Below are positions 17,533 to 25,581 of a stretch of 64,000 bases of DNA, one piece after another. Under the pieces are notes generated by a model, which was not told where the DNA came from, did no database searches, and was given only the letters and a program-made list of their open reading frames with translations. Each line of letters opens with the position of its first letter. Within the stretch, counting starts at the first letter, position 1. Made by a program: the position numbers and the translations under genes. This DNA comes from an uncultured Bacilli bacterium. GTDB taxonomy: Bacteria > Bacillota_I > Bacilli_A > RF39 > UBA660. Location: NCBI GenBank assembly GCA_910587065.1, contig CAJUMA010000004.1:91810-155809 (forward strand), given 5' to 3'.

Positions 17533-17551
17533 ATAGAAAAGAGGGAATTTT

Positions 17552-18727
17552 ATGAATTGTTATGAAGATTTAGAATGGAGAGGTTTAATTAAGGATGTTT
17601 CTTCGCCACTTTTAAGAAAGAAATTAAATGAAGAAAAGTTGACATTCTATATCGGAACTGATCCAACTGCTGACTCTATGCATATTGGCCATTTTTCATC
17701 GTTTTTAATAGCAAGTAGGCTTGCTCGATATGGTCACAAACCAATATTATTAATTGGAGGTGCAACTGGGTTAATTGGGGATCCAAAGCCTAGTAAAGAA
17801 CGTCCAATGATAACTAAGGAAGACGTTGAAAAGAATGTCTTAGGTTTAACAAAACAAGCTAAGAATATATTTGGATTTGAAGTCGTTAATAATTATGATT
17901 GGACAAAAGATTTAACTACTTTAGATTTTTTAAGAGATTATGGTAAATATATTAATGTCAATTATATGTTAGATAAAGATATTATTAGTAGAAGATTAGA
18001 GTCTGGTATAACTTTTTGTGAATTTGCTTATACACTTTTACAAGGTATGGATTTTGTTGTTTTAAATAAAACTAAGGGTGTTACATTACAAGTTGCAGGT
18101 TCAGATCAATGGGGAAATATTACAACAGGTATCGAGCTTGCGCGTAAGCGTGATAATGTTGAGCTATTTGGTATGACTATGCCTTTAGTTCTTGATGCTA
18201 ATGGGGTTAAGTTTGGTAAGACAGAAGGAAATGCTTTATGGCTTGATAAAAATAAAACTTCGTCTTATGAATTATATCAATATTTAATTAACTCAAGTGA
18301 TGAATGCGTAATTGATTATTTAAAGAAACTTACATTCTTATCGAAAGAGGAAATTGAGGATATTGAACGTAAGCATAAAGAAGCACCAGAGAATAGATTT
18401 GCTCAAAAGATGCTTGCTCATGAAGTTATTACATTCTTACATGGTGAAGAAGAAGCTAATAAGGCAAGAGAAACTAGTCAAGCAATCTTCTCAGGTAAAG
18501 TTAGTGATGATATGCCAGCTGTTTCAGTTAAATCAACAAATATTTTAGATATATTAGTTGAAAGTGGACTTGCTCCTTCTAAGAGTGAAGCTAGAAGACT
18601 TGTAGAACAAGGTGGAGTTAGCATTGATGGCGAAAAAGTACTTGATGCTAATTATATATTAGAAAAAGAAGAATTTGTTTTACAAAAAGGTAAAAAGAAA
18701 ATTGTTAAGATTGTTATTGAAAAATAA
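17552..18727 (+). CDS. tyrS: Tyrosyl-tRNA synthetase
   Basis: 391 residues. Class I signature HIGHFSSFLIA (residues 45-55), tyrosine-pocket LLQGMDFVVL and QVAGSDQWGN, and the KMSKS equivalent KFGKTEGNALW. A C-terminal S4 RNA-binding domain (SKSEARRLVEQGGVSID) is present. It charges tRNA-Tyr and is controlled by the T-box leader just upstream. Confidence 0.96.
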   Translation: MNCYEDLEWRGLIKDVSSPLLRKKLNEEKLTFYIGTDPTADSMHIGHFSSFLIASRLARYGHKPILLIGGATGLIGDPKPSKERPMITKEDVEKNVLGLTKQAKNIFGFEVVNNYDWTKDLTTLDFLRDYGKYINVNYMLDKDIISRRLESGITFCEFAYTLLQGMDFVVLNKTKGVTLQVAGSDQWGNITTGIELARKRDNVELFGMTMPLVLDANGVKFGKTEGNALWLDKNKTSSYELYQYLINSSDECVIDYLKKLTFLSKEEIEDIERKHKEAPENRFAQKMLAHEVITFLHGEEEANKARETSQAIFSGKVSDDMPAVSVKSTNILDILVESGLAPSKSEARRLVEQGGVSIDGEKVLDANYILEKEEFVLQKGKKKIVKIVIEK

Positions 18728-18768
18728 AAAGTCAATTAAAAAGTCAATTAATTAATTTTTTTAAAAAT

Positions 18769-18812
18769 AAGCATCGAAAATCATATTTTGTGAATTTTGA
18801 TGCTTTTTCTTA
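18769..18812 (+). terminator. Rho-independent terminator of tyrS
   Basis: Stem GCATCGAAAATCA/TGAATTTTGATGC with T-rich tail TTTTTCTT. Confidence 0.8.
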
Positions 18813-18895
18813 ATAAATTATAGTAAATAGATTAAATTAACTTTTTTTTAAACTTTATAAGTGTTATAATAAAAAGTAATTTTAGAGGTATTAAT

Positions 18896-19366
18896 ATGGG
18901 CAACAATGATGATATATACAACAGAGTTTTAGAAGAAATTGATGAGGTTCAAGAAGAAAAATCAATAATGTTAGCAGAATATATTTATTTTGGCTACACG
19001 TTTCTTATGAAATTTCATGAATCAAGCGATTGTTTTGATTTACTTAATAGTATGAGTGAATATTATAAGGAATCTTTAATGGAATTAGACAGGGAACACG
19101 AAATATACGAAGAATTTGTTTCTTATTTTAAATTCCTTTGTGATGAAAGAAAATTTGCTGATGACGATTTAGATGAAATAGTAAAGGCGCTTGATTCTAT
19201 TGAAGATATGGTGGATATAAGAATTTTTAATCATTCGAAAGTTTATAATTATTTTAATGAAATATTAGAAAGCGATAAAATAAGAAATAGATCTTATCGT
19301 GCTATAAAGTATAAAGCTCTTCTTACGAAAGAAAAGGAAAGTAAGATATTATCTATATTAAAGTAG
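18896..19366 (+). CDS. Hypothetical helical protein
   Basis: 156 residues, almost wholly acidic alpha-helical, no membrane helix or signal. RBS AGAGG precedes ATG 18896. It forms a pair with the next gene (nine bases apart) of almost the same length; both may be small cytoplasmic helical partners. Family not recognised. Confidence 0.6.
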   Translation: MGNNDDIYNRVLEEIDEVQEEKSIMLAEYIYFGYTFLMKFHESSDCFDLLNSMSEYYKESLMELDREHEIYEEFVSYFKFLCDERKFADDDLDEIVKALDSIEDMVDIRIFNHSKVYNYFNEILESDKIRNRSYRAIKYKALLTKEKESKILSILK

Positions 19367-19374
19367 GGGATTTA

Positions 19375-19848
19375 ATGAGTTATGAAGAATATAAAGAATT
19401 ATCAGAAAGTGTGTTTTTATATTTAAAAGAGGAAGATGAATATTATAGGCGCATATTAGTATATTTATTATGTACTCTTATGCAAAAAGATAATGACGTA
19501 AGTGAGGTTATATCTTTAGTTAGTGATTATATTAATGATTTGATTGAAGACTCGGAAACGGAAAAAGCGATAGTGGATAGTATAAAAGCAAATACAGTTT
19601 CTTTTGTTGATGATTATACACCAATATTTTTTGAAGGAAGTGAAAAATTTACTTTATACGAAAGGATGCTTAAAAGAATTAATAATTCAATAAAGATGCG
19701 TATTACAAATGCTTATCCTGTTATAAATCAGTTTGTTTCCTTAGTTTCCCATAATATTTTAAGTGAAAATAATTATCAGACTGTTAAAAGAAGAAGATGT
19801 ATGAGTAATAAAGAGTATGAAGATTATTTAAGCGTATTAAAAAAATAA
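19375..19848 (+). CDS. Hypothetical helical protein
   Basis: 157 residues, acidic and helical, ending KEYEDYLSVLKK. RBS GGGGAT. Co-transcribed with the 18896 gene and ends in a bidirectional terminator. No recognised domain. Confidence 0.6.
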   Translation: MSYEEYKELSESVFLYLKEEDEYYRRILVYLLCTLMQKDNDVSEVISLVSDYINDLIEDSETEKAIVDSIKANTVSFVDDYTPIFFEGSEKFTLYERMLKRINNSIKMRITNAYPVINQFVSLVSHNILSENNYQTVKRRRCMSNKEYEDYLSVLKK

Positions 19849-19863
19849 GGTTACCCTTATTTT
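19842..19863. terminator. Bidirectional terminator
   Basis: Perfect stem AAAATAAGG/CCTTATTTT with a four-base loop, overlapping the stop codons of both convergent genes. Confidence 0.8.
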
Positions 19864-20180
19864 ATTTCATTAATGTATTTTTTTAATGCTCTTGCCTCTG
19901 GACCAAATATTATTTTTAATTGATTATCTATTTCAACTATTCCTTTGGCTCCGAGTTTTTGTATACCTTCTTTATCGACTTTTGTTACATCTTTTAATGT
20001 TACTTTGAATCTTGACATATTGGCTTCAGTATCAAGTATATTATCTTTTCCTCCTAAATAACTAACTAATTTGTTAACTTCAAGATTAAAGTTCTTATGG
20101 TTTAGTTTTACAATAACTAAAGAAATAACAATTAATACAACAGCAATAATTAAATATTGCAAAATATGTGTAAGTTCCAT
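19857..20180 (-). CDS. Membrane-tethered PTS EIIB-like domain lacking the phosphocysteine
   Basis: 107 residues: an N-terminal membrane helix (residues 8-25), then a glucose-family EIIB fold: VSYLGGKDNI, KVTLKDVTKVDKEGIQKLGAKG and IFGPEARALKKYI. In active EIIB the segment after the first helix is C-x-TRLR; here it reads NMSRFK, so the phosphorylated Cys is missing. It cannot carry phosphate in the usual way; a sensory or structural use is possible (inference). RBS GGTGAT is clear. Confidence 0.75.
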   Translation of the reverse strand: MELTHILQYLIIAVVLIVISLVIVKLNHKNFNLEVNKLVSYLGGKDNILDTEANMSRFKVTLKDVTKVDKEGIQKLGAKGIVEIDNQLKIIFGPEARALKKYINEIK

Positions 20181-20282
20181 TTTATCACCATCTTCATCAT
20201 ACCAAAAAATATGTATAATTGCAAACAGATTGACTATAGTTTTAAATAAATTTATAATAATAGATATAAAGGAATGATTATA

Positions 20283-21104
20283 TTGAAAAAATTAGTTTTA
20301 CGTATTCTTGCATTTGCATTGGATTTAGGTCTTGCTTCGTTAATCATATATGGTTTAACTATGTTAACTTTTATAAATCCAAATATTGATGAATTAAATA
20401 GAGAATACAAGGCATATTATAGAGAAAGCGAAAAAGTAAATAACTTAAATATCGCGATTGATGTTTATTTCGAAGATGAAATTTTATCGGAAGATGAAGA
20501 ACATGATATCTTATCTTTTTATAATAATTATCAAGATTGTTTTAGTGATGTAAAAGTTGGAGAAAAGGCAACTGTAGGCGATGTTAATCGGGTTAAAGAA
20601 AATGTCAGTAAAAAAGTAATAGATTTAAATAATGAAAGGATTATTAGAATAAATAAACTTAAATACAGAGAAATAATTGTTAGTTTAATTGTTTATGTTT
20701 CATACTTTGGTGTTTTACAATATCTTTTAGGTGGAGAAACTCCTTTTAAGAGATTATTCCGTATTAAAGTTGTAAATAAAGATGATGTTCATAAGAAAGT
20801 ATCTTTATTTAGTTTTATAATACGTAGCCTTTTAATTACAGAAATAGTTATATCTTTAACTGATACAGTTTTATTATTTAACTTGGGTAGTAATCCTTAT
20901 ATTACTGTCAATTATTGGATTACACAGATTAAATATATATATGAGATGGCTTTCTTAGTATGTATGGTAGTAAGAGATGATACACGAAGTATTCATGATT
21001 TAATATTAAATACGAGAGTGCTAAGATATGATAAAGATGGACATGAAATAATTGAACAGTTATTTAGAGATAATGATGAAGAAAATATTACTCAGTCTAA
21101 TTAA
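20283..21104 (+). CDS. RDD-family membrane protein
   Basis: About 273 residues. RBS AAAGGA is nine bases before TTG 20283; ATG 20274 touches the RBS and is less likely. RDD features: first helix with Arg/Asp (LRILAFALDLGLAS), second helix pair around 135-150, and near the end DDTRSIHDLILNTRVL. An 80-residue acidic insertion lies between helix one and two. RDD proteins are transporters or membrane organisers of largely unknown substrate. yidD starts inside its 3' end. Confidence 0.75.
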   Translation: MKKLVLRILAFALDLGLASLIIYGLTMLTFINPNIDELNREYKAYYRESEKVNNLNIAIDVYFEDEILSEDEEHDILSFYNNYQDCFSDVKVGEKATVGDVNRVKENVSKKVIDLNNERIIRINKLKYREIIVSLIVYVSYFGVLQYLLGGETPFKRLFRIKVVNKDDVHKKVSLFSFIIRSLLITEIVISLTDTVLLFNLGSNPYITVNYWITQIKYIYEMAFLVCMVVRDDTRSIHDLILNTRVLRYDKDGHEIIEQLFRDNDEENITQSN

Positions 21105-21294
21105 TCTGTATAAGATAAGTCCTTTGGGCTGTCACAATAATTGTAAATTTATTCCCAGTTGTTCTGATTATGCAAAAGAAGCAATAAATATATATGGATC
21201 TTTTAAAGGAAGCTTACTTTCAATAAGAAGAATACTTAGATGTAATCCTTTTAATAAAGGGGGATTAGACCCTGTACCGAAAAGACACGAATAA
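21073..21294 (+). CDS. yidD: Membrane protein insertion efficiency factor YidD
   Basis: About 73 residues. Hallmarks: INLYKISPLGCHNNCKFIPSCSDYAKEAI and RRILRCNPFNKGGLDPVP. YidD helps YidC insert membrane proteins. The two ATG codons at 21073 and 21076 are both plausible. The gene overlaps the RDD gene in another frame. Confidence 0.93.
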   Translation: MMKKILLSLINLYKISPLGCHNNCKFIPSCSDYAKEAINIYGSFKGSLLSIRRILRCNPFNKGGLDPVPKRHE

Positions 21295-21308
21295 CTTCGT
21301 GTTTTTTT
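21285..21308 (+). terminator. Rho-independent terminator
   Basis: Stem ACACGAA/TTCGTGT, loop TAAC, seven T. Confidence 0.9.
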
Positions 21309-21311
21309 GTA

Positions 21312-21338
21312 ACTAAAAAATAGGTGGCACATAAAATA
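21312..21338 (+). promoter_or_regulatory. Candidate sigma-E/sigma-K-type promoter of the CotZ-like gene
   Basis: AC at 21312-21313, 16-base spacer, CATAAAATA at 21330-21338, fitting CATAnnnTA. A TAGGT element resembling a GerE box lies at 21321-21325. Short motifs in an AT-rich genome, but the downstream gene is a coat-protein homologue. Confidence 0.45.
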
Positions 21339-21368
21339 TAGTGAGTATATATGAAAGGGTGAATAAAT

Positions 21369-21836
21369 ATGAATAATGAAACTTGTAATAATGAATGCTC
21401 AAATAGTATTGCAGATATTCTTAAAGTAATCCTTATATTACAACAAAATGCTTGTCCTGAGTCATGCCTTGATTCATGTGACAGACCTATGTTAGGCGGC
21501 GGACCAAATTGTTTAATATGTAATACGAGACCAGTTATGTTATATACTTGCTGTGGCAATGGTGTTCCATGGACAATGCCTATTTGTAAAGATTTAACTA
21601 CAACATGCTCTAATCCTCAAGAAAGTAATGCAAACAACATGTGCGAATGCTCTAATGTATTTAGAGTAGAAAAGCTAGATGGATGTGCTGCAACATTTAG
21701 AGTACTTGCACCTAATCCTGATAATTCTTGTTGCAATTCTCAACCATATATTGGAACAAATAGTTTCTTTACAATGGACTTATCGTGCTGCTGCTGCATT
21801 AGATGTTTAAATGATACATTCGTAGAATGTGTCTAA
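21369..21836 (+). CDS. CotY/CotZ-family spore coat/exosporium protein
   Basis: 155 residues with about 22 cysteines. The family block FRVEKLDGCAATFRVL, an early ECSNSIADILKVIL helix and an end SCCCCIRCLNDTFVECV follow CotZ/ExsY, which form a disulfide-linked crust on spores. RBS AAGGG before ATG 21369. Together with the Cse60-like gene and the promoter pattern it argues for a spore-forming or recently spore-forming ancestor. Confidence 0.82.
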   Translation: MNNETCNNECSNSIADILKVILILQQNACPESCLDSCDRPMLGGGPNCLICNTRPVMLYTCCGNGVPWTMPICKDLTTTCSNPQESNANNMCECSNVFRVEKLDGCAATFRVLAPNPDNSCCNSQPYIGTNSFFTMDLSCCCCIRCLNDTFVECV

Positions 21837-21837
21837 G

Positions 21838-21865
21838 AAAATGCTATAGAAATATAGCATTTTTT
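21838..21865 (+). terminator. Rho-independent terminator
   Basis: Stem AATGCTAT/ATAGCATT followed by six T, closing the CotZ-like gene. Confidence 0.85.
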
Positions 21866-21889
21866 ATTTTGAAATTAATATTATTAATT

Positions 21890-22066
21890 ATGAGGACTTT
21901 ATTAGTTAAGATATTTTTAATTATGCTCATAAGTTATTCGTTGTTTATGATGTTAATTTTATTAAATTATTTAGAAGTAGGGTATAATTTTTTAGAATAT
22001 GCTTATTTTATTAAATGGTATATACTTATACTTATAATTAGCTGTTTAGTATTTTTTAGAATTTAA
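21890..22066 (+). CDS. Possible small two-helix membrane protein
   Basis: 58 residues from ATG 21890, two membrane helices. There is no clear RBS, and the frame upstream of this ATG runs through a terminator, so the longer version is unlikely. It is followed within ten bases by another gene, which gives weak support. Could be non-coding. Confidence 0.35.
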   Translation: MRTLLVKIFLIMLISYSLFMMLILLNYLEVGYNFLEYAYFIKWYILILIISCLVFFRI

Positions 22067-22076
22067 AGGAGATATT

Positions 22077-22613
22077 ATGCAATATTATTATGATATAAAT
22101 TTACATTTTGACGATTATTATATGAATTACTATGAGTGGAGTGAATTTGAGCATTTTAATCGACTACCTATTTTTAAAGTTATAAGTGTTAGACCTTTTT
22201 TAGATAATGAAATAAAGCTTGATTTAGATTATAAAAATATTATTGTTTCTGATGGTATAGTTTCTTTAGGGCTAGAACTAATTGATAAAAAGGCAATATA
22301 TATATCTAGTCTTCCTTATGAAGATGAACTTAAGATAAACAAGCTTGTAGCTAATATCTCTGATAATTTAAATTATAAGATTATAAAAAAAAGGAATAAC
22401 TTATTAATAACGAATATTGATCGAATGAAAAAGGAATATATAAATTTGCTAGATAAGGGTAGTAGTGATTTAATAAAATTGCTTTATTATGAAGTTACAG
22501 GAAAATTGTCTAATAATATTGATAAAATGCGAGAATTTTTACATGATGATATTTGTACTAATTTTCGTGAACAATATTACCAATTATATGATATGATTAT
22601 GATAGGTGATTAA
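22077..22613 (+). CDS. Hypothetical protein upstream of LemA
   Basis: 178 residues, strong RBS AAAGGAGAT. No signal peptide; rich in Tyr and Asp at the N-terminus, then mixed alpha/beta with a helical C-terminal half. Not recognised. The lemA-like gene begins at its end, so they are co-expressed. Confidence 0.6.
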   Translation: MQYYYDINLHFDDYYMNYYEWSEFEHFNRLPIFKVISVRPFLDNEIKLDLDYKNIIVSDGIVSLGLELIDKKAIYISSLPYEDELKINKLVANISDNLNYKIIKKRNNLLITNIDRMKKEYINLLDKGSSDLIKLLYYEVTGKLSNNIDKMREFLHDDICTNFREQYYQLYDMIMIGD

Positions 22614-22614
22614 G

Positions 22615-23079
22615 ATGTTATATATTCTTTTATTTATTATATTTTGTGTATTAGTTGGTCTTTCCTTATACGTTCTTGTTATTTATAATAAGCTTAAGAC
22701 TTATAAGAATGAAGTTGATAAATTATGGAATACTTTGAGGCTGGAAATAGAAAGTCAATTTAAATTTATTAAAGCTAATATTGATTTACTTGGTAATGCT
22801 GATAAATTTTATTTAAAAGATTTAATTGATAAATACATGATACTTGCTTATACTGAGGAAGTAATGAATGCTTATATTGATCTTGAAATAACGATTGATA
22901 AATCAAGTGATACAGAAATAAAGAAAAGATTTCTAGTTAAGAATAGTGAAATAGATAAATTAAAAGAACAGTATAACAATGTATTGCTTAGATATAATAA
23001 TGTAATAAATATGGTTCCAAATAAGATAATTGCTAATATATTTAATTTTCATGAAGGAACTTGGTTTAGAAGTAAATAA
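22615..23079 (+). CDS. LemA-family protein
   Basis: About 154 residues from ATG 22615 (RBS AGGTGAT overlapping the previous stop). One N-terminal membrane helix, the KLWNTLRLEIESQFKFI block, and the typical end LLRYNNVINMVPNKIIANIF. LemA proteins are membrane-anchored helical bundles of uncertain function. Confidence 0.75.
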   Translation: MLYILLFIIFCVLVGLSLYVLVIYNKLKTYKNEVDKLWNTLRLEIESQFKFIKANIDLLGNADKFYLKDLIDKYMILAYTEEVMNAYIDLEITIDKSSDTEIKKRFLVKNSEIDKLKEQYNNVLLRYNNVINMVPNKIIANIFNFHEGTWFRSK

Positions 23080-23083
23080 AAAC

Positions 23084-23105
23084 TCCACTTAATCGTGGAT
23101 TTTTT
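23084..23105 (+). terminator. Rho-independent terminator
   Basis: Stem TCCAC/GTGGA with six-base loop and six T. Confidence 0.75.
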
Positions 23106-23227
23106 AGTGCCTAATAACATTCGACAAATATTTCTAAACTAGTATGTTAATATAGTGGTCAATATCAAGGATTTAACAATTTTTGTACTAGTGATTACTA
23201 TTTTGTTACTAATTATATTTAGATAAT

Positions 23228-23308
23228 AAAAAACATCTTTATTCTTCTGAATAAAGATGACTAACCATGTGGTGAACATCATACCCAAGAGATAATCTGC
23301 TTCTCACT
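23228..23308 (-). ncRNA. Candidate stand-alone small RNA
   Basis: On the minus strand an extended -10 (TGTTATAAT; TATAAT at 23315-23320) is followed about 80 bases later by a strong terminator: an 11-base stem CATCTTTATTC/GAATAAAGATG with a four-base loop and six T. Between them there is no ORF, but there is a small hairpin GAGA/TCTC and a GATG..CATC pair enclosing TTCACCACATGG. No gene follows on this strand, so it is not a leader. Family not recognised. Confidence 0.5.
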
Positions 23309-23360
23309 AATTAAATTATAACACAAGAACATTAGATTTACACTAAGAATATTTCTCTTT

Positions 23361-24059
23361 TTATTTTATATTAAAGTTTTTTATATATTCGTCATAAGCT
23401 TTATAATCTGGTGTACCTTTTATTTCTTTATAAGGATATTTATTGGCGATGAAGAAGTCTTTTATTATTTTATCAAGCAAATGGGGATTTCTTATAAGCA
23501 AAGGTCCTAATGTGTAAGTTCCATAGAAGTTATTGATGTGTACTCCTTCAAATTTACTTTTATTATTGTCAGCATTTCCATCTATTACTTCAAATAAATG
23601 ATTTTCTTTGTTATTATTTATGGATACTCTATTTTGAAAACCAATAACTGGTTTATCTAAAATATATGTTTTGTAGACTTGTTCTTTTACGATTCTATCT
23701 CTTACTGTTTTACTTTCAAAGTTAAAGCAATCTAGAGCCTCCATATTATTTATCTTTTTACCAAATAATTCATAGGAGTTACCCGTTGCAATAAATATTT
23801 TTTTCTTAATAATCTTTTTTATTTCAGTTTTATATCTTAAGATGTCTTTTAAAACCATTATTTGGTTATCATATGTTCCACATCCGATATAGAAGATATC
23901 AAACTTCGAAAAGTCTATTTTATCACCTTTAGTTACGTTTGTAACTGTATATCTTGCTCCTTGTTTTTTTAGAGCTTCAGTTAGAGCAAGAATATTACCT
24001 GACTCTCCATAAAGATTCATAATATCATAATAAAGATGAGCTATTTTTATTATCTTCAT
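23361..24059 (-). CDS. gatD: GatD-like glutamine amidotransferase subunit lacking catalytic residues
   Basis: 232 residues. Lines up with GatD of lipid II isoglutaminyl synthase: HLYYDIMNLYGESGNILAL at the N-terminus, IFYIGCGTYDNQ, then IATGNSYELFGKK and FYGTYTLGPLLIRNP. In active GatD the last two read ICGGYQFLGKK and LGTYLHGP; here the nucleophile Cys is replaced by Gly and the catalytic His by Leu. The start overlaps the murT stop. It could be a structural partner that lets MurT use free ammonia, or the pair has another substrate (inference). Confidence 0.8.
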   Translation of the reverse strand: MKIIKIAHLYYDIMNLYGESGNILALTEALKKQGARYTVTNVTKGDKIDFSKFDIFYIGCGTYDNQIMVLKDILRYKTEIKKIIKKKIFIATGNSYELFGKKINNMEALDCFNFESKTVRDRIVKEQVYKTYILDKPVIGFQNRVSINNNKENHLFEVIDGNADNNKSKFEGVHINNFYGTYTLGPLLIRNPHLLDKIIKDFFIANKYPYKEIKGTPDYKAYDEYIKNFNIK

Positions 24060-25477
24060 TTTTTCATCCCCTCATTTAAGAGTTTTTTTAATATTGCTGT
24101 CATATCAAAGCAAGCCATTGTATAAATTGAACCCTTACTTTTCTTTTTTACTAGTTCTAAGATATTATTTAAATCATCAACTATTATTAGCTTTTCTTCA
24201 CGAATACCAGCATATTTAAGTCTAGTATAAACATCATATTTAAATCTTCCAATACAAAATATCTTATCAATAGAATTATCATTTAAAAGTTCGAAATCAA
24301 CATCATAAAGCCAACTTATGTCATTATAACTATATCTTCTTGAAACATTATCGAAACCGATAATAATAGTTTTTTTGCCGTGTTCTGATTTTATAAAATT
24401 AATTGATTGTAAGTATGACAAAGCATTCTCATTTTTTGATTCAATCATTTCAACTTTTCTTTTCCCAAGTCTATATTCTTTCATTCGCTTTGCTTCAAGT
24501 ACTTGATTGTTTAGATATTCTTGAATATCTTTTGTCTCAAGCCCGATAGTTTTTAAAAGAGCAAAAGTTGCTAGAGTATAATAGCAACAAAAGAAAACGT
24601 TTTTATTTAAATGAACAATATTTCTATTAATAGTCATAAATTGTTTATCAAGATCAATGTCTTTAGCTTGAAAGTCTAATTTATTTCTAGAAAATTTACA
24701 TTTAGGACAAGTATAATCACCTAAATGTCCATAATGATAAAAATTGTATTTTAGTTTTGTTTCACAAACAGGACAGTAGGCAGCATCTACTGTATTTGAA
24801 ATTGGTTCTTTCGTATCTGTTTTGTATTTTCCGATACCATAAGTTGTAATAAGCCCTTTATGAATTACTTTAAATCTTGTAACAATTGGATCATCAGCGT
24901 TTATTACAAGGTGAGTATTAGCATCAATTGAGGAAGCAATTTTATTGAATATTATATCCGGATTGCCATTTCTGGCGGGTTGATCTCTTGTAATGTTTGT
25001 AATAACTAAATGAGTAAGTTTAACTTTATTAAAGATGGTTTTTATAAAAGATTCATCAAGTTCTAAAAGTAATACATCAGCTTTAATTCTTTTAGTGAAT
25101 GGGTTTGTATGGTTTAAAATTAAAGTGGTTGCAGCATTAAAAAGATTAGAACCATTTTTATTCCATACAACTTTATAGCCGTTTCCTTCTAAGACATGAG
25201 CAATTAATGAAGTTGTTGAACCTTTTCCTGATGAACCTGTTACACCAATAATATATCTAGGATAAATTAGTTCGTCTAAAATGCTTTTATTATACATAGT
25301 TGCATAATAACCTGGAGTTACAGTGCCATCATCTTTAAAAATAGGTTTAAGCATTTTACAACCAAATGTGAATATTTTATTGGCAATAATGGTTGCTGTA
25401 TTTGTTTTTAAAATAGGCTTAAATAATAAACAGAAAAGTTTAACTATTTTTATAATAATATTATATAAAGTTTTCAT
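24056..25477 (-). CDS. murT: MurT-like Mur ligase (lipid II isoglutaminyl synthase subunit)
   Basis: 473 residues. Mur-ligase P-loop region GVTGSSGKGSTTSLIAHVL, acidic LLELDES, TNITRDQPAR, NADDP, a MurT-specific four-Cys zinc ribbon (CPVC..CPKC, about residues 219-246) and a DUF1727-like C-terminal domain with NDISWLYDVDFE. It would activate the D-Glu carboxylate of lipid II with ATP for amidation. The partner gatD overlaps its end but has no glutaminase residues. The P-loop differs from the usual GTNGKTTT by one extra residue. Confidence 0.85.
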   Translation of the reverse strand: MKTLYNIIIKIVKLFCLLFKPILKTNTATIIANKIFTFGCKMLKPIFKDDGTVTPGYYATMYNKSILDELIYPRYIIGVTGSSGKGSTTSLIAHVLEGNGYKVVWNKNGSNLFNAATTLILNHTNPFTKRIKADVLLLELDESFIKTIFNKVKLTHLVITNITRDQPARNGNPDIIFNKIASSIDANTHLVINADDPIVTRFKVIHKGLITTYGIGKYKTDTKEPISNTVDAAYCPVCETKLKYNFYHYGHLGDYTCPKCKFSRNKLDFQAKDIDLDKQFMTINRNIVHLNKNVFFCCYYTLATFALLKTIGLETKDIQEYLNNQVLEAKRMKEYRLGKRKVEMIESKNENALSYLQSINFIKSEHGKKTIIIGFDNVSRRYSYNDISWLYDVDFELLNDNSIDKIFCIGRFKYDVYTRLKYAGIREEKLIIVDDLNNILELVKKKSKGSIYTMACFDMTAILKKLLNEGMKK

Positions 25478-25581
25478 TTAATCACCTAGTAAAATTATAC
25501 CACAAATTGATTATCCTAACACATAAATTGACAAGTTAAAGAGAATATGTGAAAATGGATTAGTGGAGGAGATGCAAGATT

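Noticed and set aside
18354..18548. Second frame inside tyrS
   Set aside because: Overlaps a conserved gene and has no homology features or RBS.
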